From NCBI RefSeq assembly GCF_002871935.1, contig NZ_PNHQ01000011.1:1-64000 (forward strand): a stretch of DNA of 64,000 nucleotides, written 5' to 3'. The position numbers and the translations under genes were made by a program. Numbering within the stretch: position 1 is the first letter of the stretch; every line of letters begins with the position of its first letter. Source of the stretch: Aerococcus viridans (lineage in GTDB: Bacteria; Bacillota; Bacilli; Lactobacillales; Aerococcaceae). Positions 33,263 to 45,521 of this stretch are shown here, piece after piece. The notes under the pieces are model-generated. The model was not told the origin of the DNA, searched no databases, and worked only from the letters and a program-made list of their open reading frames with translations.

Positions 33263-35842
33263 TTATTCTTCTGATTCTTCATGATCTGGTAATGCATCAT
33301 CAGCAAATTCTTGCATACGAGCAATCATTTCGTCAGATGGATCAGCTAATGATTGCTCATTCATTGTAGTTTCATTTTCTACTGGTGTTACGCCTAATGC
33401 TTCTTCAACTGCTTCCACTTTAGCAATTGCTGAAACATGTGAATCTTCAGCTAAACGTATTAAACGCACACCTTGTGTTGCACGACCTGTTTGCGAAATA
33501 TTTTTCGCATGGAAACGAATAGCTACACCTTGATTGGTCATTAACATGATATCTTCATCACCTGATACAGTCGTTAAACCAACTAAGACGCCATTTTTCT
33601 CAGTTACATTAATGGTCTTAACGCCTTTACCACCACGATTCTTAATACCATATTCACTAGCTGGTGTTTGTTTACCATAACCTTTTTCAGTAACGACTAA
33701 AACATTATCATCTGGTCCAAGTACAGACATACCAACCACTTGGTCGTCGTCATTTAAACGAATACCGCGGACACCTGTGGCTGTACGTCCCATACTACGT
33801 ACATTTGTTTCTTGGAAACTAACAGCATAACCATCTTGTGAAGCGATAATAATGTTGTCATCTCCACTTGTTAAGACTACTTTAACTAGTTCATCACCTT
33901 CAGCTAATTTCAAGGCAATTAAACCGTTGTTTCGAATATTGAAGTAATCACTAGCATTGGTACGTTTAACGGTACCATTTTTCGTAACGAATAATAAGTG
34001 TTCTTTCACTTCTTCTTCTTCAATAGGGGTTACATTAATCATCGCTTGGACAGTTTCATCTTGTTGTAGATTTAGTAGGTTTACAACTGGAATTCCTTTG
34101 GCAGCACGACCAAACTCTGGAATTTCATATCCTTTAGATTGGAACACACGTCCAGTATTGGTGAAGAATAATACAGAATCATGGGTTGAGGTTGATAGCA
34201 TGGTTTCAACGAAATCATCGTCATTCATACTCATTCCTTTAACACCTGTCCCCCCACGATTTTGTGCTCTAAATTCTACATCATCAATACGTTTGATATA
34301 ACCATTTTGAGTTAGGGTGACAATCACATTACTTTCTTCAATTAGGTCTTCATCATCAATATTGTGGATTTCTCCAACCATCAATTCGGTACGACGTTCA
34401 TCACCAAATTTATTTTCTATTTCTACTAATTCATCATAAATAATTTGATAACGCATCGTTTCTGATGCTAGTACCTGATTTAAGTAATCAATTTGTGCCA
34501 TTAATTCAGCATGCTCTTTATCAATTTTCTCACGTTCTAAACCAGTTAGACGAACTAAACGCATGTCTAAAATAGCTTGTGATTGTTTATCTGATAATTT
34601 GTAATCTTCAATAAAGCGTGCTTTCGCTTCATCACCTGAACGTGATGTACGTAATATATTCACGATTTCGTCGATATGGTCTAAGGCAATTTGTAAACCT
34701 TCTAGGATATGGGCACGCGCTTCAGCTTTGTTTTTCTCAAAGATCGAACGACGACGAATGATTTCTTCTTGATGTAGTAGATAATTCTGCAAGATTTCTT
34801 TCAAGCTTAATGTGTGGGGGACACCATTTACGATGGCCACCATGTTAATCCCGAAGTTAGTTTGTAATTGTGTGTATTTATATAAATTATTAACGATTAC
34901 AGATGCACTTGCATCTTTTCGACATTCAATTACGACACGCATACCTTCACGGCCTGATTCATCTCGGACAGCAGTAATACCTTCAACACGCTTATCTCGG
35001 GCTAATTCAGCAATACGTTCAACCAATTTGGCCTTATTTACCATATATGGAATTTCATGGACGATAATACGTTCTTTACCAGAAGACAAGGTTTCAATAT
35101 CTAATTTAGCACGGACAATGATTGACCCTTTCCCTGTCTCATAAGCCTTACGGATACCTGATTTTCCAATTACAATACCACCAGTTGGGAAGTCTGGACC
35201 TGGTAAAGCTTCCATTAACTCATTGGTTGTAGCATCAGCATTCTGCATTAAGATTTTAATAGCACTGATAACTTCACTTAGATTATGCGTTGGAATATTT
35301 GTTGTCATCCCAACAGCAATACCAGTTGTTCCATTAACCAAAAGGTTAGGGAAGCGAGATGGTAATACCTCTGGTTCCCTTTCTTCACCATCGTAGTTAG
35401 GAATAAAATCAACGGTATCTTTATTCATATCCCGAACCATTTCGTGGGCAATCTTACTCATTCTTGCCTCTGTATAACGCATGGCTGCTGCTTGGTCACC
35501 ATCGACTGAACCGAAGTTTCCATGGCCATCAACTAGCATATAGCGATAAGAGAAGTCTTGAGCCATACGAACCATTGATTCATAGATAGCCGAATCCCCA
35601 TGTGGATGGTATTTACCCATTACATCTCCGACAATACGGGCTGATTTTTTAAAGGGTTTATCTGATGTTACCCCTAATTCATTCATCCCATAAAGGATAC
35701 GACGGTGAACAGGTTTTAAACCATCACGGACATCCGGAAGGGCACGAGCCACAATAACAGACATGGCATAATCAAGAAATGACGTACGCATCTCTTGAGA
35801 TATCTCACGTTGTGGAAATTGTTCTTTTATTTCTTCACTCAT
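33263..35842 (-). CDS. gyrA: DNA gyrase subunit A
   Basis: 859 aa. The winged-helix/tower domain contains the quinolone-determining loop [20 protein letters not shown], where the usual Ser and Glu positions are unchanged (no classic resistance substitutions), and the catalytic Tyr in [11 protein letters not shown]. The C-terminal beta-pinwheel (from about 500) has the GyrA-box-like NRGGKGVKT and repeated G-x-x-G-V-R motifs. The tail is acidic. It acts with GyrB to introduce negative supercoils. It follows gyrB after 20 bp in one operon and is closed by a terminator. Confidence 0.98.
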   Translation of the reverse strand: MSEEIKEQFPQREISQEMRTSFLDYAMSVIVARALPDVRDGLKPVHRRILYGMNELGVTSDKPFKKSARIVGDVMGKYHPHGDSAIYESMVRMAQDFSYRYMLVDGHGNFGSVDGDQAAAMRYTEARMSKIAHEMVRDMNKDTVDFIPNYDGEEREPEVLPSRFPNLLVNGTTGIAVGMTTNIPTHNLSEVISAIKILMQNADATTNELMEALPGPDFPTGGIVIGKSGIRKAYETGKGSIIVRAKLDIETLSSGKERIIVHEIPYMVNKAKLVERIAELARDKRVEGITAVRDESGREGMRVVIECRKDASASVIVNNLYKYTQLQTNFGINMVAIVNGVPHTLSLKEILQNYLLHQEEIIRRRSIFEKNKAEARAHILEGLQIALDHIDEIVNILRTSRSGDEAKARFIEDYKLSDKQSQAILDMRLVRLTGLEREKIDKEHAELMAQIDYLNQVLASETMRYQIIYDELVEIENKFGDERRTELMVGEIHNIDDEDLIEESNVIVTLTQNGYIKRIDDVEFRAQNRGGTGVKGMSMNDDDFVETMLSTSTHDSVLFFTNTGRVFQSKGYEIPEFGRAAKGIPVVNLLNLQQDETVQAMINVTPIEEEEVKEHLLFVTKNGTVKRTNASDYFNIRNNGLIALKLAEGDELVKVVLTSGDDNIIIASQDGYAVSFQETNVRSMGRTATGVRGIRLNDDDQVVGMSVLGPDDNVLVVTEKGYGKQTPASEYGIKNRGGKGVKTINVTEKNGVLVGLTTVSGDEDIMLMTNQGVAIRFHAKNISQTGRATQGVRLIRLAEDSHVSAIAKVEAVEEALGVTPVENETTMNEQSLADPSDEMIARMQEFADDALPDHEESEE

Positions 35843-35861
35843 GAAACATTTCCCTCCTTAA

Positions 35862-37913
<2,052 letters not shown>

Positions 37914-37941
37914 TTAGGCTACGCCTCACCCGCATGTTCAC

Positions 37942-39057
37942 TTATTCCGCTATCGCACCTGCATCAATATTGAAAACGCTTGGTTCTTCAATGAATTCTC
38001 TTTGAATACCATCTAAACTTGTTGTTGTTAAAAAGGTTTGGACTTTTGACTGTATAGATTTTAGTAAATGCGTTTGGCGTTCATTATCTAATTCACTCAG
38101 GACATCATCCAATAATAAGATAGGATATTCGCCTAGTACTTCATGCATACATTCAATTTCTGCTAATTTCATACTCAATACAGTCGTTCGCTGTTGGCCC
38201 TGCGAACCAAATTTTTGTACATCTCGTCCATTCACCTTAAAGGTTAAATCATCTCTATGTGGACCAACTAAAGTAACGCCTCTAGCTAATTCATGGTCTT
38301 TTTTCTCTTTATATTTAAGCATTAATTGTTGGTAGATGACATCTTCAGTCATGTCTAAGGTCAGTTCAATTGGCCCTCTGTAAGCTAGGGTGAGTTCTTC
38401 AAGTCCATGCGAAATGGTTGAATGAATTGGTTTAGCCCACGATTCCAATTGATTTACAAAACGTAAACGTTGATAAATGACATGAGTGGCTGATGTTGCT
38501 AACTGTTCAGTTAAAATATCTAAATATATTTGGTCTTGGGTTTCTTTATATAATAGTTGTTTAAGATAAGCATTTCGCTGCTTCAATAATCGATTATATT
38601 GGACTGATTCATACAAATATTTAGGACTCATTTGTCCAAGCTCCATATCAATAAACTTTCGTCTAAACTGTGGGGCTCCTTTAATCAGTTCTAAATCCTC
38701 TGGCGCAAAAAGAACAACATTCAATTTGCCTATATAATCGCTCATTCGGTTTTGGTTCAAGTGGTTTACTTTTGCATGTTTTCCAGATTTGGTAATGGTC
38801 AACGTCAATGGTAATTCTGGATTCGTTTTTGTTGATATACTACCTTCAATCCGTGCAAATTCTTGTTGCCAACGAATCGTATCTTTTTCATTGGCTGTAC
38901 GATGACTTCTTGCAAGTGACATCATGTAGATGGCTTCCAATAGAGAGGTTTTCCCCTGAGCGTTCTCGCCTATAAAAACGTTCACCCCTGGAGAAAAACT
39001 AACAGCTAAATCAGCATAATTCCTAAAGTCTTTTAATTTGATGTCATTCAGCTGCAT
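37942..39057 (-). CDS. recF: DNA replication and repair protein RecF
   Basis: About 371 aa. Walker A GENAQGKTSLLEAIYM (residues ~30-45), signature RFGSQGQQRTTVLSMKLAE (here KFGSQGQQRT), Walker B YPILLLDDVLSELD, as in SMC-like ABC ATPases. It loads RecA at gaps with RecO/RecR. The start ATG 39057 (MQLNDIKLKDFRNY) matches the family N-terminus and follows GGTGATGG; it overlaps the end of yaaA by 14 nt. Confidence 0.96.
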   Translation of the reverse strand: MQLNDIKLKDFRNYADLAVSFSPGVNVFIGENAQGKTSLLEAIYMMSLARSHRTANEKDTIRWQQEFARIEGSISTKTNPELPLTLTITKSGKHAKVNHLNQNRMSDYIGKLNVVLFAPEDLELIKGAPQFRRKFIDMELGQMSPKYLYESVQYNRLLKQRNAYLKQLLYKETQDQIYLDILTEQLATSATHVIYQRLRFVNQLESWAKPIHSTISHGLEELTLAYRGPIELTLDMTEDVIYQQLMLKYKEKKDHELARGVTLVGPHRDDLTFKVNGRDVQKFGSQGQQRTTVLSMKLAEIECMHEVLGEYPILLLDDVLSELDNERQTHLLKSIQSKVQTFLTTTSLDGIQREFIEEPSVFNIDAGAIAE

Positions 39058-39292
39058 GACCATCACCATGCGTTTCATGGCTTTTGATGATAAATTCACC
39101 TTCATCAGGTATCAAAACTACCATATCTGGATATAGTTTCCGTCCGCGACGATTTTCTATTTCACCATCTACAACAACATCATTTTCCTGTAGATACCAT
39201 TTCGCTTCACCACCAGTACCTATAGCACCAGAAATTTTCAATAATTGACTCAATGTAATGTATGCTGTTTCAATATTTACGATTTCAGCCAT
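39044..39292 (-). CDS. yaaA: S4-domain RNA-binding protein YaaA
   Basis: About 82 aa. A single S4 domain (TAYITLSQLLKISGAIGTGG, then EAKWYLQENDVVVDGEIENR, RGRKLYPDMVVLI), as in the small YaaA proteins always found between dnaN and recF in Firmicutes. Function is not settled; possibly ribosome or RNA binding. ATG 39292 behind GGGGTG is favoured. The C-terminal overlap with recF suggests translational coupling. Confidence 0.93.
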   Translation of the reverse strand: MAEIVNIETAYITLSQLLKISGAIGTGGEAKWYLQENDVVVDGEIENRRGRKLYPDMVVLIPDEGEFIIKSHETHGDGHAAE

Positions 39293-39307
39293 CATTTCAC
39301 CCCGCAT

Positions 39308-39552
39308 TCATGCCCTAGATTCAGTCTTCACATAAAATAAATCGTCTCTTCTTGCCTTTTTAGGACTCAGCTAGTGATCCTTAGCAGATTCAACGATTTC
39401 ACTTTTATTAATACAGTTTAATTATACGCTAATTTGCCGTATTAAGCAAATAAACGCCCTGTATTAAAAATTAACATTTTAGATAGGGAAATACCTACAA
39501 TCTTATTTAAAGGGCTTAAAAGTCAAAAATTGGCACATTTATATATATAGAT
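39308..39552. other. Intergenic region between dnaN and yaaA
   Basis: AT-rich, no gene. It must contain the promoter of the yaaA-recF-gyrB-gyrA transcript, since a terminator follows dnaN; I could not choose its hexamers. Confidence 0.5.
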
Positions 39553-39594
39553 AGAAAAAAAGGACCAAAACCAATAAATGATTTTGATCCTTTT
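39553..39594 (-). terminator. Terminator after dnaN
   Basis: AAAAGGACCAAAA (39558-39570) pairs with TTTTGATCCTTTT (39582-39594) with one G-U/mismatch; the minus strand ends in eight T. Confidence 0.85.
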
Positions 39595-39607
39595 ATCAAT
39601 CAAGAAA

Positions 39608-40759
39608 TTAACCTCTTGGTGTACGAATAGGTGTAATCAGTTGGACAAAATTGAAATTATCAGTTTGATCACTTGGTAATAGGGTAAATGGATGTGAAGA
39701 TGATTGGAAACCAATTTGAACATTTTGTTGACCAAATGATTTTAATGCTTCACGCAAGTAATCTGGGTTAAAAGAAATTTCTAAAGCTTCACCTTCTGCT
39801 TTAACTACATTAATTTCTTCTTCTACATTCCCCACCTCAGCAGATTGACTTGAAAGTATAATATCTTGGTCTGAGATGTTTAATCGTACAACATTATTTT
39901 TACCTTCATGGCTTAAAATTAAAGCACGTTCAACAGCATTCACTAATTCACTTGCAGATACCTCAATAATTGTAGCGTGGTCATTTGGTAATAAGCGATC
40001 AGTATTTGGATAATTCCCTTCTAGTAAGCGAGAGTATAAGTAAATATTACGCGCTTTGAATAATACTTGATTATCAGTCACCATCATTTCAATATCTTCA
40101 TTACTATCTACAATACGAATCAACTCTTGTAGTGAGCGACCTGGAATATTGATATCTAATACCGTATCACCAGCTGATTCAGGCATGGTTAATGGCATGA
40201 TACGTTGACTTAAACGATGTGAGTCAGTAGCTACAGCTTTTAGTTCACCATTACCAATTTCAAAATGAATCCCTGTAAAAATAGGGCGTATTTCTTGGTT
40301 AGATACAGAAATAATTGTTTGGTTCACGACTTGTTTGAAAGTATCTGTTGGTAAAATATAAGTTTGTTTTGCATCAATCTCAGGTAAGCGCGGATATTCG
40401 CTACCGTTAATCCCATTTAATGTAAATGATGCTCGGTCAGATGTAATTTCTGTTTGGAAATTATCTACTACTTCTAAATTCATCATATCAGAAGGTAATT
40501 TTTTAACAATTTCACCTAAGAAACGAGAAGGTAAGACAATATCACCTGTTGATTCAATTTTTAATTTATTATCATCGTCTTTCGCATCAATAAATGCTTC
40601 AATTGAAATTGTTGCATCAGAACCAGTTAAATAAAGACCTTCTTCTTTAACTGAGATTTTAACACCTGTTAAAACAGGGATAGTTGTTCTTGAACTAATA
40701 GCTCTTTGAACATCGGTCAAATTATGAATAAAAACGGAACGATTAATAGAGAATTTCAT
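39608..40759 (-). CDS. dnaN: DNA polymerase III sliding clamp (beta subunit)
   Basis: 383 aa, three-domain clamp. Starts MKFSINRSVFIHNLTDVQRA; SGSEYPRLPEID-like loop is NGINGSEYPRLPEID; the C-terminus has QLITPIRTPRG, a family landmark (usually P-M/I-R). It encircles DNA and tethers Pol III, and also binds DnaA-regulating and repair factors. It follows dnaA in the same direction, with 231 bp between that contain part of oriC. ATG 40759 has AAGGAG upstream (about 40767-40772). Confidence 0.98.
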   Translation of the reverse strand: MKFSINRSVFIHNLTDVQRAISSRTTIPVLTGVKISVKEEGLYLTGSDATISIEAFIDAKDDDNKLKIESTGDIVLPSRFLGEIVKKLPSDMMNLEVVDNFQTEITSDRASFTLNGINGSEYPRLPEIDAKQTYILPTDTFKQVVNQTIISVSNQEIRPIFTGIHFEIGNGELKAVATDSHRLSQRIMPLTMPESAGDTVLDINIPGRSLQELIRIVDSNEDIEMMVTDNQVLFKARNIYLYSRLLEGNYPNTDRLLPNDHATIIEVSASELVNAVERALILSHEGKNNVVRLNISDQDIILSSQSAEVGNVEEEINVVKAEGEALEISFNPDYLREALKSFGQQNVQIGFQSSSHPFTLLPSDQTDNFNFVQLITPIRTPRG

Positions 40760-40770
40760 CTGGACACTCC

Positions 40771-40920
40771 TTGTATATATATTAATTATGTATAAAAAAT
40801 AGTAATAGTAATAGGTCTTGTTAATCCTGTTGATAACTTAAAAGAAGCTTGTTAAAATGTATTTTTCCACATGTGTATAACCTGTGGAAAAAACAGAGAG
40901 GTTATGAACAATTATCCACA
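40771..40920. promoter_or_regulatory. oriC: oriC, dnaA-dnaN half: DnaA boxes, DnaA-trio element and AT-rich unwinding region
   Basis: Perfect DnaA box TTATCCACA at 40912-40920; near boxes TTTTCCACA (40863-40871), TGTGTATAA (40872-40880), TGTGGAAAA (40883-40891) and TGTTGATAA (40828-40836). Next to the last box, TAGTAATAGTAATAG (40800-40814) is a run of DnaA-trio-type triplets, followed by the AT-rich stretch 40771-40800. This layout (boxes, trios, AT-rich DNA, dnaN) is that of the basal unwinding system in Bacillus subtilis, so strand opening probably begins here. Confidence 0.82.
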
Positions 40921-40990
40921 ACCTCTTTTTCTTATCTATATTTTAGCATAAGTCTTTTCATTAATAGACTAAGATGATGTAGATAAGCTA

Positions 40991-42325
40991 TTATTTTTCT
41001 AATAAACGACGAATACTGTCAACATCACGTTCTAATTCACTTTTTTCGTCAATATCTTTTTTTATCTTATCGTAAGCATGAAGTACTGTTGTATGGTCTT
41101 TCCCACCAAATTCTTGACCAATTTTTGGCAAGGAAGCATCAGTTAATTCTCTACTTAGATACATGGCAATTTGTCGTGGTATAACAATTTGTCGTACTCT
41201 TTTCTTACCTTTAAGATCAGAAACTTGTAAGTTAAAGTATTGTGCCACTGTCTCCAAGATATTTGGAATGGTTGGAGAATTACTTTTCACATTACTCTTA
41301 TAATTTCTCAAGGCTTTAGCAGCTGTATTAGGCGTTAAGTCTTCCTGATTCATGACTGCAAAGGCTTGTACACTAGTTAGAGCACCTTCTAATTCACGAA
41401 TATTGGAATCAATTTGTCCAGCAATGTATGAAAGTGTATCATCTGGAATTTGTAAGCCATTGACATTCGCCTTATTACGTAAAATAGCAATTCTTGTTTC
41501 TAAATCGGGTGGTGTGATGTCCGTTGATAAGCCTTGCTTAAACCGAGAAACTAATCGATCTTCTAACTCAGGAATCTGACTAGCATCACGGTCACTGGTT
41601 AGGACGATGTGTTTATTATTGTTATAAAGCACGTTAAAAGTATGGAAGAATTCTTCCTGAGTAGATTGTTTGTTCCCAATAAACTGAATATCATCCACTA
41701 ATAACATATCAACTGTTCGATATTCTTGGTGGAATGCGTCTGTAGTGTTCTTTCTAATGGCATTGATAAAGTCATTTGTAAAGGTTTCACTAGAGACGTA
41801 TTTTATTTTAGCGTTAGGATTTGTCCGTAACACCTCATGACCAATTGCTTGCATCAAGTGGGTTTTACCTAACCCTACGCCACCGAAGAAGAATAGGGGA
41901 TTATAGTCGCGTCCAGGGCCTTCAGCTACTGCTAATGCAGCTGCGTGAGCCATCTTATTCCCTTCACCGACGACGAAGTTATCAAAGGTATATTTTGGAT
42001 TTAATAAATCTGAACCGTTGTCTTCAATATTGTCATTATAACCATTTACTTGAATTTGATTCGCAGATTGCGGGCGATCATCTTTTAAACTCACTACTAA
42101 GTTGACGTCATGGTTTAAGTATTCAAATAAAACTTGTCGAATTTGTATCGAATAATGTTTTTCAATATGGTCCTTGTGCAGCACTGAAATAGCTTTTAAA
42201 TACAAGGTATCATTCTCAAAGGCAACTGGATCTAGGTCTTTAATCCAAGTATCAAAACTTGTTTTAGGTAATTCTTCTTTGAAGTATTGGGTGACGTAAT
42301 CCCATAATTGGTTTAATTCACTCAT
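40991..42325 (-). CDS. dnaA: Chromosomal replication initiator protein DnaA
   Basis: 444 aa. Domain I (1-85, LWDYVTQYFKEELPKTSFDT), short linker, AAA+ domain with Walker A GGVGLGKTHLMQA and Walker B MLLVDDIQFIG, sensor residues in LTSDRDASQIPELEDRLVSR, and domain IV with GGKDHTTVLHAYDKI that reads the DnaA box. It opens oriC and regulates genes. ATG 42325 has AAGGAG. DnaA boxes on both sides of the gene suggest autoregulation. Confidence 0.98.
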   Translation of the reverse strand: MSELNQLWDYVTQYFKEELPKTSFDTWIKDLDPVAFENDTLYLKAISVLHKDHIEKHYSIQIRQVLFEYLNHDVNLVVSLKDDRPQSANQIQVNGYNDNIEDNGSDLLNPKYTFDNFVVGEGNKMAHAAALAVAEGPGRDYNPLFFFGGVGLGKTHLMQAIGHEVLRTNPNAKIKYVSSETFTNDFINAIRKNTTDAFHQEYRTVDMLLVDDIQFIGNKQSTQEEFFHTFNVLYNNNKHIVLTSDRDASQIPELEDRLVSRFKQGLSTDITPPDLETRIAILRNKANVNGLQIPDDTLSYIAGQIDSNIRELEGALTSVQAFAVMNQEDLTPNTAAKALRNYKSNVKSNSPTIPNILETVAQYFNLQVSDLKGKKRVRQIVIPRQIAMYLSRELTDASLPKIGQEFGGKDHTTVLHAYDKIKKDIDEKSELERDVDSIRRLLEK

Positions 42326-43048
42326 ATATTTCCTAGCTCCTTAGTATACAAAATTTTTACATCAGATATATATATACATATATTCAATTAAAACGAATAT
42401 ATACATTTTGGTAAGCTCATTCATAATATCATGAAAAAAAACAGTTTTCCACAGGAAAATGAGGATGTGTATAAAAATAATCCCAATTTTTGATAATTGT
42501 TATCCACACACTGTGAATAAACTTGTTGGTAGTTTATTTTTTTAAAGGACTTGTGTATAATTTAGAAAGAGAAAAAGGCATGAGGCTAGGATTTATTTAT
42601 AGTTATTAACAATTGTGGAAAAGTTTTGCAAAACTGTGGATTTGTTGAAAAGTCTTTTAAAAAGTTTGGGGATTATTTTATACAAACAAACAATAGTCAC
42701 AGGATTGTGCAAATTTCGTACACACTTTGTGAATAAAAGTTTACCACTTTTTATTTCACATAGTTTGTGAAAAATCAAAAAGGTGTTTGTGAAAAAAGAG
42801 GCGTTTTTTATATTTTTTTAGCAGGGATATTTGTTGTAGTGTAAATGCGTCTTGATAGTCGAAACTTTGAAAAAACCAATATTTGTACAAAAAGTATTGT
42901 GATATGGGTTATATTATGTTAAAATTTTGATTACGAGTGTGAATTTCATACCTGAAATTGAATTTCGACTTTTTATTGTATATAATATTACAGTCGTTTT
43001 ATATTAATGAAAAAACGAAAGACTTAATCGCAACAGGAGGTGCAATGA
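42326..43048. promoter_or_regulatory. oriC: oriC, dnaA-upstream half (DnaA-box region between dnaA and rpmH)
   Basis: About 720 bp without genes, between diverging blocks. Perfect box TTATCCACA at 42500-42508. Near boxes: TTTTCCACA about 42444-42452, TGTGTATAA about 42467-42475 and 42552-42560, TGTGAATAA 42512-42520 and 42729-42737, TGTGGAAAA 42614-42622, TGTGGATTT 42635-42643. Many TTGTGAA motifs follow up to 42795. Genes to the left point left and genes to the right point right, as expected at the origin. The dnaA and rpmH promoters must lie in here. Confidence 0.88.
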
Positions 43049-43183
43049 ATGAAAAGAACATACCAACCTAAAAAACGTCATCGCCAAAAAGTTCACGGTT
43101 TCCGTAAACGTATGAGCACTAAAAACGGTCGTCACGTTTTAGCAGCTCGTCGTAGAAAAGGAAGAAAAGTTATTTCTGCATAA
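43049..43183 (+). CDS. rpmH: 50S ribosomal protein L34
   Basis: 44 aa ([20 protein letters not shown] ... [11 protein letters not shown]), exactly the length and sequence pattern of bL34. The ATG at 43049 follows AGGAGG (about 43036-43040); an out-of-frame ATG at 43045 overlaps it. Upstream of rnpA as in all Firmicutes. Confidence 0.97.
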   Translation: MKRTYQPKKRHRQKVHGFRKRMSTKNGRHVLAARRRKGRKVISA

Positions 43184-43210
43184 GATCACATAATTATGTG
43201 GTCTTTTTTT
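43184..43210 (+). terminator. Hairpin with T-run between rpmH and rnpA
   Basis: GATCACATAA (43184-43193) pairs directly with TTATGTGGTC (43194-43203), then seven T. It probably lowers readthrough, giving more L34 than RNase P protein. Confidence 0.75.
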
Positions 43211-43229
43211 ATTAAGGAGGCGAACTTAC

Positions 43230-43586
43230 GTGCGGAAATCTTATAGAGTGAAGTCTGAAAAAGATTTTGGCAAGGTATTTCATAACGGTCACAGCACTGC
43301 AAATCGCCAGTTTGTCATTTATCGATTAGAAAAAGACCAACCGCATTTTCGGATAGGTATCTCTGTTGGTAAGAAAATTGGAAACGCTGTTACTCGTAAT
43401 GCAGTGAAGCGAAAAATTCGACAAAGCATTACTGAACTCAAGGCAGGTATTGATCCGTCTAATGATTTTATCGTCATTGCTCGTAAGCCAGCTGCAGATA
43501 TGACAACAGCAGAAGTGAAAAAAAGTTTGATTCATGTGCTATCTTTGGCGAAAATTTATCATCCAATAAACGAACATACTAAATAA
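43230..43586 (+). CDS. rnpA: Ribonuclease P protein component
   Basis: 118 aa; it binds the RNase P RNA and the tRNA precursor 5' leader. Start GTG 43230 after AAGGAGG (43214-43220). [20 protein letters not shown], then KRKIRQSI, is the RNR motif region of the family. The next gene, yidC, follows after 46 bp, giving the classic rpmH-rnpA-yidC-jag order. Confidence 0.97.
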   Translation: MRKSYRVKSEKDFGKVFHNGHSTANRQFVIYRLEKDQPHFRIGISVGKKIGNAVTRNAVKRKIRQSITELKAGIDPSNDFIVIARKPAADMTTAEVKKSLIHVLSLAKIYHPINEHTK

Positions 43587-43632
43587 AGCCATTACCACAT
43601 GAATAATAGAATTCGTGGAGGATTTGTAAAAA

Positions 43633-44466
43633 TTGAATATTCGAAGTAAAAAAATGTGGAAGATTTTAGCAATCACCATGATGGCTGTTATCTTTCTAGC
43701 GGCTTGTGGGACAAGTCCAATCGATGAAAATTCGACTGGTTTATGGGACCGCTACATCGTCTATAACTTTTCACGTATTATTGTGTGGTTATCAGACATT
43801 TTTGGTAACTATGGTGTAGGGATTATTGCTTTTACCTTGATCATTCGTATCATTTTAATTCCTTTAACCAAGTATCAAATGCAAAGTACTGAAAAGATGC
43901 AAATGATGCAACCTGAGCTAAAAGCTTTGCAAGAAAAATATGCATCTAAGGATCCAGAAACACAGCAAAAATTACAGGAAGAAACAGCCAAGTTAAATGA
44001 AAAATATGACTATAATATGTGGTCTGGTTGTTTACCAATGTTGATTCAATTGCCAATTTTAATGGCTTTATACCAGTCAATTTCTAGAACTGAAGTATTA
44101 AGTCAAGGGCACTTCTTATGGTTAGAATTAGGTACTCCTGATCAACTATTTATTTTACCAATTATTGCTGCTGTATTAACTTGGTATAATACACGTTTAA
44201 CAACGATCGGTACACCAAACAGCAATCCATCAATGGCTATGATGCAATGGACAATGCCAGTAATGATTTTATTCATGGGTATAACTTTACCATCAGCAAT
44301 TTCACTTTATTGGGTAGCTTCAACTGGATTTACAATTCTACAAACACTATTAATGAATAATCCATATAAGAAACGCGATGCTCGTGAAGAACAAATTCGT
44401 AAAGAGAAAGAACTAGAACGTCGTTTGGAAAAAGCAAAACGTAATCCAAAAGGTAAGAAGAAATAA
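43633..44466 (+). CDS. yidC: Membrane protein insertase YidC/Oxa1 (lipoprotein form)
   Basis: 277 aa. A lipoprotein signal peptide ends at the lipobox LAAC (about residue 25). Five transmembrane segments follow, with the conserved KYQMQSTEKMQMMQPELKAL cytosolic loop and WSGCLPMLIQLPILMALYQS. It inserts membrane proteins with or without Sec. The start is probably TTG 43633 (GGAGG upstream); ATG 43654 (MWKIL) is an alternative. The basic C-terminal tail (KAKRNPKGKKK) may touch the ribosome. Confidence 0.94.
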   Translation: MNIRSKKMWKILAITMMAVIFLAACGTSPIDENSTGLWDRYIVYNFSRIIVWLSDIFGNYGVGIIAFTLIIRIILIPLTKYQMQSTEKMQMMQPELKALQEKYASKDPETQQKLQEETAKLNEKYDYNMWSGCLPMLIQLPILMALYQSISRTEVLSQGHFLWLELGTPDQLFILPIIAAVLTWYNTRLTTIGTPNSNPSMAMMQWTMPVMILFMGITLPSAISLYWVASTGFTILQTLLMNNPYKKRDAREEQIRKEKELERRLEKAKRNPKGKKK

Positions 44467-44481
44467 CAGGAGGTTCTTGTA

Positions 44482-45465
44482 TTGAAAACTGAAAGATTTG
44501 AAGCGACTTCAGTCGATGCTGCTGTTGCCAAAGGCTTGCAACAACTTCGGTTGTCGCGAGAAGATGTTGAAGTTCAAGTAATTCAAGAAGCCAAAAAAGG
44601 ATTTCTCGGTTTAGGCGCTAAGGATGCCATTGTTGCTATCCACTATTCTGAACCAGAAGTGGTAGCAATGGATGCAGCAACAGATGATGTATTTTCTAGC
44701 TTAACCAAAGAAAATTCATCTCAAGTAGCAACATCTCAACCAATTCAAGCTGAAAATGACCAATCAGTTGTTGAAGATGAACCAGTAAGGTCTGAAACAC
44801 CAACAGTAGAAGTTGAAAATAAAGCAAAGGTTGAAGAGGAAGTCATAGAGGATATAGATGCTGATGAAATATCTGAACCTGCTACTACTGAAAATTTATC
44901 TGTTGAGGAAGAAAACAACGTTGAAATAACTGAGGTTATACCGGAAACATCGTTAAATGAAGCATCTGAAGAAACGATTCATGAGGATGAAAGTCTAGAA
45001 TTCGTTGATGATAACTTCAAAGATGTCGAATTCGTTGCAGAATATCTAATAGACGTGTTGGCTTCTTACTTAGTAGATGCCACTATTGAGGTTGAGGACC
45101 GAGGTCGTACTGTTGTTTACAATATTCAAACTGAGAAAAAAGGATTGGTAATAGGTAAACATGGTAAAATTATTAATTCATTAGAAACCCTTGCGCAAGT
45201 CATGACGCATCAACATGTTCGTCCGCACGTAAAAGTAATTGTGAATGTGGGCAATTATCGGGAGCGACGACAAGAAACCTTAGCTAGATTAGCACAAAAA
45301 ACAGCTGATCAAGTATCCAAATCAAAACAACCTGTTTTCTTGGATCCACTACCAGCTGCCGAACGTAAAATTATTCACGCACAACTTGCTAGATATTCAT
45401 CTATTTCGACACATTCTGAAGGGAAAGAGCCACATAGATATTTAGTTGTGTCATATAAAGACTAA
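44482..45465 (+). CDS. jag: RNA-binding protein Jag/KhpB (Jag-N, KH, R3H)
   Basis: 327 aa. Residues 1-50 form the Jag-N domain (VEVQVIQEAKKGFLGLGAKD). A long acidic linker, about 60-180, is rich in Glu/Val/Asp. The KH domain is at about 185-260 with GLVIGKHGKIINSLETLAQV (GxxG). The R3H domain closes it: AAERKIIHAQLARYSSISTHSEG. KhpB proteins act with KhpA in RNA binding and cell elongation. Start TTG 44482 behind AGGAGG. The acidic linker is longer than in Bacillus. Confidence 0.93.
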   Translation: MKTERFEATSVDAAVAKGLQQLRLSREDVEVQVIQEAKKGFLGLGAKDAIVAIHYSEPEVVAMDAATDDVFSSLTKENSSQVATSQPIQAENDQSVVEDEPVRSETPTVEVENKAKVEEEVIEDIDADEISEPATTENLSVEEENNVEITEVIPETSLNEASEETIHEDESLEFVDDNFKDVEFVAEYLIDVLASYLVDATIEVEDRGRTVVYNIQTEKKGLVIGKHGKIINSLETLAQVMTHQHVRPHVKVIVNVGNYRERRQETLARLAQKTADQVSKSKQPVFLDPLPAAERKIIHAQLARYSSISTHSEGKEPHRYLVVSYKD

Positions 45466-45468
45466 AAG

Positions 45469-45510
45469 AACCGGACATCATTATTGTTGAATAGTGATGT
45501 TCGGTTTTTT
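45469..45510. terminator. Bidirectional terminator between jag and ade
   Basis: AACCGGACATCATTAT (45469-45484) pairs with ATAGTGATGTTCGGTT (45491-45506) with two G-U type mismatches, then a T-run. Confidence 0.85.
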
Positions 45511-45521
45511 TAAAATTTGCA

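Noticed and set aside
42593..42778. 61-codon ORF in oriC
   Set aside because: Covers DnaA boxes; no ribosome site; expected chance ORF.
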